Assembly (NCBI GenBank): GCA_947683625.1
Contig: CANTUR010000193.1
Location: 1,240,001-1,304,000 of the forward strand
DNA from: Mallotus nudiflorus
Lineage: Eukaryota; Streptophyta; Magnoliopsida; Malpighiales; Euphorbiaceae
DNA: 64,000 nucleotides
Reading direction: 5' to 3'
Position numbers and translations under genes: made by a program. Below, piece after piece: positions 24,685 to 36,300 of this stretch. Under the pieces are notes generated by a model. That model searched no databases, was not told the origin of the DNA, and saw only the letters and a list, made by a program, of their open reading frames with translations. How positions within the stretch are numbered: the stretch's first letter is position 1; each line of letters starts with the position of its first letter.

Positions 24685-24961
24685 CTATGGCTCCCAAGAA
24701 ACCCTCCAAGGCCCCTCTTCCTCCTATGATTCTCCATCCAGAATGGAAAAGCTAAAGAAATCTCATCCTCATTTCTCCTACACATCCATGCAAATAAAAA
24801 ATAGAGTAAGTGCCTTTCAAAATGGGACTCTCCTTCCATCAAGATATATGTGTGAAGCAACCCTCAAGGATCTTGGGTGGTATGATGAGGTAAAGGATCT
24901 TCTCATTAGGGTAGGACTTTATGACTTTGCCTTTGATCCTTTGCCTTCATTTGGGGTCTAG
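24685..24961 (+). pseudogene. Retroelement accessory ORF fragment
   Basis: Coding begins with MAPKKPSKAPLPP, followed by a frame disruption near 24752. Then comes a segment with LPSRYMCEATLKDLGWYDEV and a following hydrophobic stretch. This resembles the plant transposon protein domain found in an accessory ORF of Athila/Tat-type and related elements (a domain of unknown role). It runs directly into dispersed repeat copy 2. Identification is by motif resemblance only. Confidence 0.45.
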
Positions 24962-25390
24962 AATTTTCTCTTCAAAAGAGAATTTTTCTTGAAATTCGAG
25001 GCCCCTCCTCAAAAAAGGAAAAATTTGAGTTTTTATGCATACAAGCCTCGAACCCATGCTCTTGTGTCCTAGACCTATGCGCTTGGGTCCTTCAACCCAC
25101 GTAGATCCACTATGGGCTAGAGGACCCATGCCCTTGGGTTATAGACCCAAGCTCATACGTCAGGCCCATCCTATGGGCTTTTCAAACCTTTTTCCCTTTT
25201 TGAGGCTCAATTTGGGTTTTTTAAGGTTTTGAGTGTATGTTTGGTTTATTTTAGGTTTCTTTAGTTTTTATTTCCTCAATCTAAGCATGCCTAAGAAAAA
25301 TCCTAAAGGAGCTTTCCCCCTGTTTGACTTATAGGAATCCTTAGTCATTGAATTTTTGGGGGAACTGCCAAAATTTAGGTATCAATAGTT
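24954..25390 (+). repeat. Dispersed repeat, copy 2
   Basis: This is homologous to 11318-11685 with the same start and end points. It is longer by about 70 bp because of a section of CCCATGC/CTTGGGTC repeats near 25050-25150. It ends at AGGTATCAATA, after which a tandem repeat begins. Confidence 0.65.
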
Positions 25391-25720
25391 GCCCCTTACT
25401 TTGTGTGGGTTGATCAAGCCAACACTTTTCAATGCATGCGAAGCAAGTTTTGAAAACATATGAGATAAAAACTTTAGATTTTAAGGTGGCCCCTTACTCC
25501 ATATAGATTAATCAAACCAACACTTATCAATATATAAGAGCAAATGTTTTAATATAGATGAAGACTTTTAAGGCAATCCCCTACTCCACACATATTAGTC
25601 AAACCAATGCTTATCGATATATAAAAGAAAATTTTTAAAGACATATGAGATGGAACTTTGGGGCAACCCCATACTCCACACATATCAATCAAATTACACT
25701 TGACGACATATGAGAGGAAA
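25385..25720 (+). repeat. Tandem repeat, about 86-98 bp unit, four copies
   Basis: Units begin at the phrase GCCCCTTACTCCA or variants near 25391, 25489, 25573 and 25664. Each contains ATCAAACCAACACTTATCAATATATAA and ACATATGAGAT-like blocks. This type of array is common in untranslated parts of Tat-lineage elements. Confidence 0.65.
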
Positions 25721-26269
25721 AATTTTATCATGAAGAGATACAATGTATAGCCCTAAGTAGGATTCAAGTGTTTAGTTTAAAAGAAACCAAAGTGCATGTA
25801 AAGTCTTTTGTGGATGCTATATAACCTTAGTTGGTTTACTAATAAGATACATCGTATGGCTTTACCAGTGTTGTGTGTGGTTTTTTAGAGTAATGATACA
25901 TGTAAAACCAAAATACTATGATGCAAATTTTTATTCTAAAATTATGATGTATGAGAGTTTTATTCATGCTTTTAGCCACTTACCTGCGTTTGTGAGTGAT
26001 ATGTATCAGGGACTCAGAGCTACCCCATTCATAATCATCTTACCTTGATTCGGTATTCATCATTCCTCTAGGTTTTGACCAGTAACTCTTTCTCAAAGAT
26101 GTTTTTGGTTACTGAGTGAAGAGCAAGCATTCCACATGATCAAAAGGAAACTCACCAAATGAGGTCATCAAAGATCACGATGGATAAGGCAACTTTTATT
26201 ATCAAGACATTCTCTTTGGAAGCAAATGCTTGATCATACTTCTCTTCCTATAGAGCATTTTCTCTTCTC

Positions 26270-26480
26270 AAGCATTCATCACCTTCTATTGCTCAATGTG
26301 AATGTCATCAAAGAGTTCTTTAAATATTCTTACTCTTTTGGGGAGCATTGGAGCAGTTACTTTCTTGCATTGGTTTTCCCTTTTTAAGTATTCCCCATTT
26401 TCATGTATTATTCAGCGTGAATTTTGCCAAGAGATCCTTTGTATACCCTTACTTAATTATAAGCATTGGAGTAAATCGAG
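26270..26480 (+). repeat. Tandem duplication of about 110 bp
   Basis: Two diverged copies share AAGNATTC, TCANNGTGAATNT, CAAGAGATCCTTT/CAAAGAGTTCTTT and AGCATTGGAG(C/T)A. No coding sequence was recognised in the surrounding 25721-27120, which otherwise looks like retroelement debris. Confidence 0.5.
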
Positions 26481-27125
26481 TATGATTTTTGCATTCGAAC
26501 TGTTTCTAGGGTTTATCTTAATAATCGCAAGTTTCCTAAATGTCTAAGTTCCTTGCAATTTTTCTTTTGGTAGATTTTCTATCTTTCATGAGGTTGTCAA
26601 GCATTAGATTGATACAAAAGTTGAGAATCACAGCTTGAAGTTGCTAATCAAAGTCAAGAAAACTTGAAGATTCTATCAAAGTGAGATGGTCACTGTTAGG
26701 GTTGACTGGTCCATCTCTACCATAAGCCCCCTTCTCCAATGCGGGTTTACCTTTAAGAGCATAAGAAAATAGTTTTTGGAATGCAAATATGAGTGTGATT
26801 GCATGGATGCATGAATGCATTTGAAAATTTTAAAGTAAGGTGGCATAGTGGACTTCCCTGATGTTTTGCACATTTTTGGAACCGTCCCAAGTTTTTGCAT
26901 CTAGTCCTTGGCTTCTGTTTGGGTTTAGGGTTGGTGTTTCAATCTTTAAAAATGTTCTTGGGGTCTTCTTAGAGCTTCAACATAACAAAATTCTTTGGTG
27001 GGCCTTAAAAGGCTTCATAGGAGGATCCCACGAAAGTGGGTCCAATGACCTACGCACATTGGTCTAGTGATCGATGTGCACTAATCAGGACCCATGAGCA
27101 TGGATGGATCTTGAACCTATGGAGT

Positions 27126-27190
27126 TGGAGGCTATAAAAGCCTCTGGTTTCATCATTTTCTTCTTTTTTACTTCCTCCTTCCTCTCTCTT
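27126..27190 (+). promoter_or_regulatory. TATA promoter inside a small hairpin
   Basis: CTATAAAAG lies in GAGGCTATAAAAGCCTC, where GAGGCT and AGCCTC are inverted copies around the TATA core. A long pyrimidine-rich leader (TTTCTTCTTTTTTACTTCC) follows. The layout looks like an LTR or gene promoter firing rightward toward the mobile-domain gene relic at 27840. A transcript is inferred, not shown. Confidence 0.5.
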
Positions 27191-27839
27191 TTTTAGACTC
27201 TCTTTGGACTTTAGGCTTTCTTCACTTCATACATTCTCATGCAAGGAGGTGATGGTGAAGACATTTGGGGGATATCGACCCTAGCCTTGCGATTAGTTTA
27301 AACAACCTTAGATTAAATGCTCTGTAGGATTAGGCGACAGGTGGTGATACTTGCTAGAAGCTTATGCCTGCTTGCCGCATTAGGCATAAGGTAACTAGAG
27401 GTCTAGAGGTTTTGCTCATCTTAAACCTAGGGTAGCATGTCTAAATGCTCCATCATTAGCAAGTTAGTGTCTTTGACTTTTTTTTTTAGAATTTCTACTT
27501 ACAAGTGTTGATCCTTTTATATGCTCGGAGACGGTTAGGACCACTCTTTACTAGGACTTAATTCTTGTAGAATCCTTCCTATTTTATGTTGCATGATAGG
27601 ATCTGCAACTTGGACTTTGACTTCGAATGTATGATATTATTTACCTACAAATATCAACTTAATGGATAGTTAGTACTTGTCATCATGCATAGATAAAGGA
27701 AATTCTTAATTAGAGTTTATATTTTGCTAATTTCCCTTTTAAAGCATTATGACTCTATTAGTGCTACCTGATAGCTTTACTAGAGCCAAAAAGCTCTACT
27801 AGGGATTGCTTACGGAGGTATAAGACTAGGTACATGGCC

Positions 27840-29335
27840 TCAGTTTTGATGGCTTCCTCGACAACCTACTAGAAGGTCTAAAGATAATGAAGTATCAATA
27901 AGTTGCTATGACTGCCATGGTCAAGAGGTGGTCAAACTGAATGCACACCTTCCACTTCCAGTTAAGGGAGATGATAATTATACCCCTTAATTTTATAGCT
28001 ATCATGGGGTTCTCATTTACTGGTCAATAGATCCCTTTCAACATCCCTAATGATCCCATAACATTATGTGGGTAGCTATTTGGTTGTGGCCCCGCAGTTC
28101 AGAGTTGGTAGGGGCATTTTGATTTTATATAATTGCCATTAGCAAGCTTATGATGCAGTTATTAAAGAGGGAGTTATCGGTGTTGAGAGGCGAGCAAGGT
28201 GCTTCATTTTCTATCTGATGAGCACCACAATGTTGCCTAATGCAAAAAATACTAGCGACTCTTGGTTGCTCCCTGTTCTTTAGGACCTTGATGCTTTATG
28301 AGAATTATGATTAGGGTTCTCTCACTTATGGCTACCTCCTCTATAGCCTGGATAATGCATGCAGAGATAGCTCCCAGATTCATAGCATGCCATTAATGGT
28401 CGATATGAGTTATTTTTTATGCTTTAACATTCTTTTTTTTTTTTACCTCTAAATATGACATTCATGATACACTTTTTTTTTTTGCATATTTGGGCCTTTG
28501 AGTTCTGTAACTCTTCCTACCATACCCGAGTTGCATGAGGGATTCCCTCATTTTCCTATATGGACAGTGTAGAGCTAGAAAGGTGTCGTGCAGTCTTTAA
28601 AGAAGCTTGTGCTTCTCTCATGGAGCTAACTTCTGACAAGGTTAGTCACCATTTTTTAGTCTTTTCTAGTTTTGAGTTTCTATTTTCTACTTCTAATATT
28701 TTTTCTGATTACAGACCCATTATTAATGGTGGTGGGAGGGCTATCCTACATCCTTCTCAACAGTGATGTAGGGAGCTATAAGGTTTACCGGCATAAGGGT
28801 ACTGCTCCTAACCCTTATGGACCGTGCCTGGTACCTTGGTGAGTGCATCATGGACTAGCATAAGGGTCTCACTACTCATCACATTCCTTATACTCCTCTG
28901 TAGGATATGTTTTAAGGGAAGGACATGGTAGGCCCTACTTTAGAGGAGGCACTAGTTGGGACCAATCATTAGCTTTATTGGGAGTTGGAGGGCAATTCTT
29001 ACTTAGAGGGCATCATCCTTCGACTGATAGATGGTGCAGTGAAGAGCTTTGCACTAGCTCCCCCTATTTGTATGTCTTCTTCTAAAGCTTCCATGGTGAG
29101 ATGGTGACCCATGTAGTTGCTGCATTTACTGAGCCTGTAGCTTTCATTCTAAAGGACACTAACCATGTAAGTTTATGTCTTTACTACTTTAATGTTTTAA
29201 ATCTTCTGCTTGCTGACTATCTTGTTTGTAGGTTCCATGGGACACAGCTGCATACTGGTACCAATGTGCTCAAGGCTTGATGAACCATCATCTTTATGAC
29301 TCCATGGAGACCCGTGTGAGTAACTCCCTACTTTT
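27840..29335 (+). pseudogene. Plant mobile domain (PMD/MAIN-like) gene relic with introns
   Basis: Near 27905-28030 the plus frame reads TAMVKRWSN, a stop, MHTFHFQLREM and then GFSFTGQ. This matches the start of the plant mobile domain (typically ..RWxxETHTFHxxxGEMT..LxGLxxxG), with stops. Near 28190-28240 RCFIFYLMSTTMLPN matches the conserved FLLYLLGTTLF region. Downstream are exon-like blocks with good splice sites: donor GTTAGT at about 28638; an exon ending before GTAAGT at about 29166; and acceptor TTGTTTGTAG at about 29231 leading into WDTAAYWYQCAQGLM and ending before GTGAGT at about 29317. Mobile-domain proteins are often carried by MULE or Ty3 elements. The copy is broken by several stops and cannot encode a full protein. 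Confidence 0.55.
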
Positions 29336-30540
29336 TTATTTTCTTTCTTAAATATGCAATAGTATATATAATGATATGTGTATGACAACATATTACTGTT
29401 CAAATAAAAGTTTAGATTATTAGTGTTAATCATACAATTATAAAAACTCATAACACTTTAATTTTTAATCAGAATATATAATTTATAAGTTGAATTAAAG
29501 CTCACAATGTTTATGTTTATTGTGTTATGATAAAGTAGATAAAAAAATATATTTTACATAGTAGAAATATCATCCACAGTATGCCATATGAACAAATATA
29601 AAAACATATCATATACACATGCATAAACATGGTGGAATTAATTCTCTATAAAATTTTCATACTTTAAACCATATTTCCATAATAGAACACAAGTTAAAAG
29701 GATTTGATACTAAAGGAGAAAAAATTAAAAATAAAGAGTTGAAAAAATTTATAGGTTTCTCTTGCTACAAATTTTCAAAATAAAAAAGAAAACATGTATC
29801 ATTAATATGAAAAGGAATTACATTATTAGAAACCATTTTTTATCACAACTTAAGTATATTATTTATGGAAAAAATAAGAGACAAATATATTTTTTAGAGA
29901 GAGCTTTCTTTTCTATAACATTTTTTAAAAATATTTTTCATGATTAGATGGGTAGTTACCTCTTATCCACTCTTATTATAATTATAATTATAATTTAACT
30001 ATTTCAAATAGATCAGGGTTGCCACCTATCATGAGCATTATGGTCCATATTCTAACAATATGTTACTCTTGGGGAAGCATAGATATAATGGAATTGGCTT
30101 GAGTATCATCATACATTATGGAAGAAGAATGCATTGAAGCCTAAAGGGAGCTAGCAAATTATTAATCTAGTTTATTATAGCGTATCCTTTTGTATTAGAA
30201 TAATATAATTTAGTTTAACATTGTTATTGCATTATGTCATGTTTTATTTATTGGTGATATCTATAAAATTATTGAGTTTGATATGTGTTTGATAATGATA
30301 AGGTTTTTATTATTTTTAAATGTATTTATAATTTAAAATACTATTGAAATATAATTTTTTAATTTGTAATTTAATTGGTAGATATGGGTGCCAATTAGTA
30401 AATTATTGTTGAAGTTCATGAAGAAGACAAAGAATGGGAATCATTATTAGCAATATTTGTCATTGAAATGATATGTTAGTTTCATTTTAAATACATTTAC
30501 AAAGAATCTTGTATGGATTCATTTCAAATAAAAATGATAT
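29336..30540. other. AT-rich spacer, no gene seen
   Basis: Only short, low-complexity reading frames occur here. It may include the 5' part of the Harbinger-type element that follows. Confidence 0.5.
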
Positions 30541-31625
30541 GATTATTATAAATAATGAAAGGAGATGAAAAGAGATGCATTAATATGTTTAGATGAATTA
30601 ATATATTTATTCCTATCAAGATTTAGAATTAAATATGGATTAATAACTTCAAAAAGAATGTCAATGATAGAAAAAGTAAGAATATTTTCATATATTCTTA
30701 CTTTGGATGATTCAAATAGTCAAGCTCACAAATGCTTATGAGACAATTTGTTGTAATTTTAATCAAGTAATGTTGACAATAATAAGGTTTACAATCAATT
30801 TGATAAAACCAGAAGATCCAATATTTAATACCATTCCTCCAGAGATACTAAAAGACTATAGATTAAGGTAACATTTTATTTCTTTTTCTAATTTTATGTG
30901 TGTGTGACAAATATATTTTTTTTATTAGAATTGCATTAGAGCTATTGATGGCATTCATGTAGCAACTACTATCAAAGAAAAAATTTAGTACTATTCATTA
31001 GAAGAAAAGGAGTACTCGCACAAAATATAATGGATGTAGTTTCGGCATGCAACTTATATTTGAAATGGCTTAATGAAAAGAAATTTCTCATGATGAACGA
31101 CTTTTTTTCAATATCTAAATCATAAAAAGAAATTAAATTTTTCAAAACCACCACTAAGTATTAATATATTTATTAACTATTATTTTTTACAAAGTTAAAA
31201 AATATTTATACTTCCATATGCCTACTATTATATATTTTTGATAAAATATACAAAAAAAATTATTTGGTTGTTGTTGGATATAAATAACTTAAAGGATTTC
31301 TTGGATCTTGTAAAAAAACCAAATATCATTTACCTAAATTTTAATATGGCGATCAATCAAGAGGGCCTAAAGAAACTTTTAATCATTGGCATTCATCATT
31401 AAGATGTTGTATTGAAAAAATATTTAATTATTGGAAAGCTAAATGTAAAATATTACAATTGATGCCTTCGTATCCATCTAAAACACAACAAGATATCCTG
31501 TTTGCAGCTATGACATTGCAAGACTATATTCAAATTAAATATTTAAATGTTCCAACATTTATGTGATTTGATCAAAATCCAAAATTTATGCCTCCTCTCT
31601 CACCTCATATAGTGATCTAATGTGT
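30540..31625 (+). pseudogene. PIF/Harbinger transposase pseudogene
   Basis: Upstream segment (30570-30730): RIKYGLITSKRMSMIEKV and IFSYIL, matching the helix-turn-helix region of HARBI1-like nucleases. Centre (30927-30975): NCIRAIDGIHVATT, the first catalytic Asp block (usually GAIDGTHI). C-terminal segment (31275-31560): GFLGSC, KYHLP, FNHWHSSLRCCIEKIFNYWK, where the Glu of RCCIEKIF is the third catalytic residue, then LQLMPSYP. The block is interrupted by stops and frameshifts, and the second catalytic Asp block is not recognisable. A possible intron 30868-30926 separates two of the blocks. Terminal repeats were not resolved. Confidence 0.78.
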
Positions 31626-32669
31626 GGAAAAGATGAAAATTTTAGTACAATTCAAATGGATGTGCATGATGATCAAAGTGCTTCTAGGTTAATGAAAGGA
31701 AACAATATCCTCTAAATAGTTTGGTAAAATTGGAATTCCATCACATAAAAATGCATTTTTTGTTGAATTATGCAATTATTTAATTTTTTTATTGAATTAT
31801 TTTATACACACACACACACTTTTATAAAATTATCAAAATAATTTAACTAATGTCTATTATTATTATTAAGTATATAAATAGAACAATTGTAAATAATTAT
31901 ATCAAACACTTATCATTAATCAACTAACAACTATTAGCTATCAGCATTTGCTACTAGCTACTAGCACCAGCTAGCAGTTAACAACTAACAACAATAATTT
32001 AGCCAAATGGACCATGAAGCTAATAGGAACAATTCCAGTTGGAACTTTTAATAGCTATTAGTTTATGTTAAAAAAAACATTAACTAAACATGTTTTTTCA
32101 GATGTTGGGAACTAAATATTTAGTGACTACATTCCAACATATATCCTAACACCTAATACACCCCTTAATTAATAAAGTGGTACTAACTTTTTTGAAAGAA
32201 TTTATAATTATAAAATTAATTCCATAAAAATAATTTATTTTGCTATAAAATAATAACTTACTAAAAAGTATATTAAGTTATAAAATAAAAAAATACTAAT
32301 TTTTATACATACAATTTCTTTTTTTGAATTTGAGAGTTAAGATAATGATTGATCCCTTAACCTATTGATGTCTCGAAGGGAGTTATATTATTAGACTATT
32401 ATGTTTATAAAAATGTAATATATTACTTTTCGTAAATCAAAATCAATTTTTCTTAGTGTTGACACCCAATCTTGACCCACCTGAAATCAAAAAGTCAAAT
32501 GCTGAATAGTCTAAGCTAAGGCCATCAAAACAAGTAATGACCAAAAAAAAATTGAAACCAAATTTTCTCTACAAATGGGCTTTTAGCCTTTTTGAAAAAA
32601 AAAACACAGTGAATCTTTTCAAAATTTTGACTTTTAGTGTTTGAGGAGGGGACGAGAGAAAGAAAAAAA
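31626..32669. other. Intergenic, probable 3' end of the Harbinger element and other debris
   Basis: An ACAC run sits near 31807-31818. From 31895 to 32000 there are tandem CTA/GCTA-type units (ACTATTAGCTATCAGC, TACTAGCTACTAGCAC). TGTTGACACCCAATCTTGACCC at about 32458 resembles the start of a plant gypsy LTR, but no partner was found. Confidence 0.4.
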
Positions 32670-32674
32670 AAGAG

Positions 32675-33362
32675 TGCTTATGCCATATTTGAAATTTTTT
32701 ACTAACATATTAAGGCCATTAAATTAGTGGCTTAATTTAATGTTTTTGGCTAAAATATTAATCAATTTGATTTGATTAGAATTTTGAAGTCCAAAATTAT
32801 TTACAAGTCCTACCCATAAAATAAGGAGATTCTGAAATTATTTAGAAGACTCTGAAGATTCTGGAATGCCTTGAGGAAAAAGATCAGCTTAGGGATGAAG
32901 GGATCTGAGAGGAGTTACATGAATTAATTCATCCAGGAATGACACAGACTCTTGAGCTAGAGAATGAAGACACTTGGAGCTTCTAGAATTGTTACTAAGA
33001 AATTAATAAAGAAGTAGCCTACAAGTAAAATAAGACTATAAAAGCAAGGGGAAGACACATTAACATCAGCATCCACTACATCTACATCAATCTACGAATT
33101 TAGAATCATTAGCCAATCATTTTCTTTAGTTCATAACAACACTGTCTACTTTAGTTTATGTACTAAGCTCTCAAATCAATACAATTTCTCTTTTAATTGC
33201 TCAAATGGTCTCTTTATTTTCAAATTTCCATCTATGAGATCCAAGCAAATAGTAGTAAATGAGCTTGTGAACCCATTTTCATTTGAAGAAGTCAGGTTAA
33301 AATTTTAAGGACTTGCTCCACTAGCATGCTCACAAAATTAATCAAAACTAAAAATAGCCAAA
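32675..33362 (+). repeat. 5' LTR of the third element
   Basis: It is about 688 bp, from TGCTTATGCCATATTTG to AAAATAGCCAA. It matches the right LTR throughout with scattered substitutions and indels. A TATA-type run ACTATAAAAGCAAGG lies near 33034, followed by the R/U5 part. Confidence 0.75.
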
Positions 33363-33387
33363 AATCTTTTGGCACACTCAGTGGGAC

Positions 33388-36300
33388 ATGTTTCAAAAAG
33401 ATGAACAAACTTAAAGAAGAATTTTTTGAAGTTTGTTACTAGACCAACAATTCACCTATACACCCAGGTGATTTCTATGATGAAGACTTGATGCCTCCAG
33501 ATCACTTTTGGATTGAGGCACATTTTGACTATTCAAGCTAAATTTTGAATATCATATAAGGCAACCTAATTAACCAAACAAGTTAGAAATGGAAATGAGT
33601 TGATATGGTTAAGAGTACACAAGATTTTGAAAAAGTCTTTCAAGATGTAATACTACAAATGGTTAATTCCCTAAAGCAAGGCTTTGTTAATTCCTAAAGC
33701 AAAGCATTGAGAATTCCCTAAAGCAAAGCATTTAGAATTCCCTAAAGCAAAGCATTTAGAATTCCCTAAAGCAAGGTTTTGAAAAAATGTTATAGGATAT
33801 TATGCAAGCATTTTTCAAAATGAATGAACAGTCATCTAGATAACAAAGTACATTACCCAAACTAGACATAGCTCAAGAGGAGTTTAGCAATCTTGCAAAA
33901 ATTCCAAAAGTTTAATTTGTCATTGATGAAAGGAATAACCTAGCCTTCCTGCTAGAATATATAAACAAGAAGGAAAAGGCATGGGGGGGGGGCAATTTTC
34001 CTTAAGGTTACATGCCAAATCCCCAAACTCATATGCCTTTTCCCGAGGCAAAAGTGTTATTTCCCCAAGGACGAAATCAAAGCATAAGGAGTACACATAA
34101 GGAACAATCAATTCCTCAAGCTCACACACTACTTCCTTAGGAATAGGAACTAATTCCCTAAGGATTATAACGAAACACAGAATGTGATATTTTACTTAAG
34201 AAAAAATCTATTTGCCAAACACTGATTCCTAAAAAAATCTTCTCCTCAATCCCCAAAGGTGGAAATAAACCTGAATGCAGAAAAGGAGACAGAGCTAATG
34301 AAAGAAAATTCACTTTCCTCATTGGCATTCTATCAATGTGGATTTAAAAAAGAAAATAGAGGAAAAAGAGGTGGTTCAACCTTCAAACATGAATCTAAAC
34401 AGGTTTAAAAGTCATTGGAGGCTAGTTTCTCATAAAAAAATTTTACCATCAAACAAAAGGCCACCTGATTTAAATTTATTAAAAAATAACCATAAATATA
34501 GGCTAATGAAAGATGAAAGGCCTATACAATCTAGATTTTTGGTGTCATAGTCTGTTCCACTAAATAAGTAGTGGCGTAAGATGCAGCACAAAAAATGTTC
34601 ACAGCTACTAACTCATGCACATAAAAGAAGACTATAGAGACAATGGGCATTTAAAGAATAGAAGGTCCAACCTAATGCTAAGGTAAAATTTAGGCCAAAT
34701 GCTATAAAGGATCCACTTTCTAATAAAAAGGAGTCCATGATGCAAAAGGCTAAGGAAGGTGTCACCAAGTTGCATACTTAGGGGGCAACTTCATTAGGAG
34801 AAACATAAGGGATCATCCTAGAAAATTCATCAGGAGTGGTAATTAATGCAATAATAATGGTTTTTCCAATTACTATTTACAACAAAAATTCCCTTAATGT
34901 CTTCTCTATGGTAGATTCGATTAAAATACTGAGCTTTAAATAGGATTATTCGGCATAGGAATATATGAAAATGCTAAATCAGGTGGTTGAATATTACCTC
35001 CTTGATAAGTCTAAGAAAGGAGTCAAAGGGAGTGGAGCTGGAAATATTTCCCACTATATAGGAAAATAAAAGCTAAAAAATAAAATAAATAACTGGCCTT
35101 TAGCTAGAAATTTGCCACTAGTTAGCAATATTTTTTTGGGGGGTTTTAAAAATTGGCTTGATAGCCATTATATTAAATAAATAAATTTTGAATTCTGCAC
35201 ATTTTAAGTGTGTTTCTATTTACTGTTACAAGTTTGAATTTTGGTGTGTTTCTATTTACTGTTGTTTGTCTCTAGTGTTTTTTCCTTTAGTGTGTGAAAT
35301 AAGTGCTATGATATGATTCATGAAATTTCAGCAATATAATGGCTGAAAATATAATATTTTAGTAATACATGGCTATAGTGTATATGTGTGGTGTGATTAA
35401 TAATGGAAAAGGTTAACTTAAAAATAGACAGGCAAATACAAAGCAATCCCCAAAAGACAAGTCAGTGGATTCATTTTCATTATCAAGAAAAGATGTTGAC
35501 TGTTGCAAGAAGTTAATATACATTAAAATCCCTAAAGTGCATAGCAATAAAAACATATATAACAGACTATAAATTCCCAGGCAAGGAAATAATAGACAAA
35601 AAGGCTAAATAATTAATTAGTTTGGCCATTAAATCAAATTTGCCTAGGAATGTGATTTACTATAGGAATATACATTATTTTGGCAATTGATTATTGTATG
35701 AAAACAAGTACACACAAAAATATAACTGTCAAATGATTGTGGTTTTAATAAGTCACATGTTGATTTATTTTGTTTGTGCTTTAAATGAGTGATATACTAA
35801 GCCATAGATGTTGGAATATACAGAATATGCATAGAAAATAAGCAAAACATATTTTTCCCCAAGAAAAATTAATTTGTTACTGTAAAATTGAAGATGGATA
35901 AATGATGACCATCTAACAAACATTTTATTCGACTTGACACAAAATGAATTAAATAAATAAATTCCACAATAGAGGTTTTAATAAAATTTTGCTAAAAAAT
36001 ATATAAAGAGGCATTGCAGAGAGGAGTAATAATGAGTTTTGGTCCATGTCCTTAAGACAAGAAAAGTCAGTATAGGTCAAGAATGAGCTTGACAAGATTA
36101 TTTTAGCCTAAAAGGCTAAGATAATTCTTGCTTGAAACTTAAAATTACAAGAAAATTCATGATAAAGTTCTGTAATTTACTTAGGAGCTTTAATTAAATT
36201 TTAGGTCAAGAGAAATTCATTTTATCTTTGTCAAACCCTGTTGAGAATGAAAGTTAGAAATTTAGCTTGATGAAATGCATTTTTAAGGCCTTAAGACCTC

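Noticed and set aside
33660..33782. CRISPR-like array
   Set aside because: The 24-bp units are contiguous with no unique spacers; it is a simple tandem repeat in a plant retroelement.
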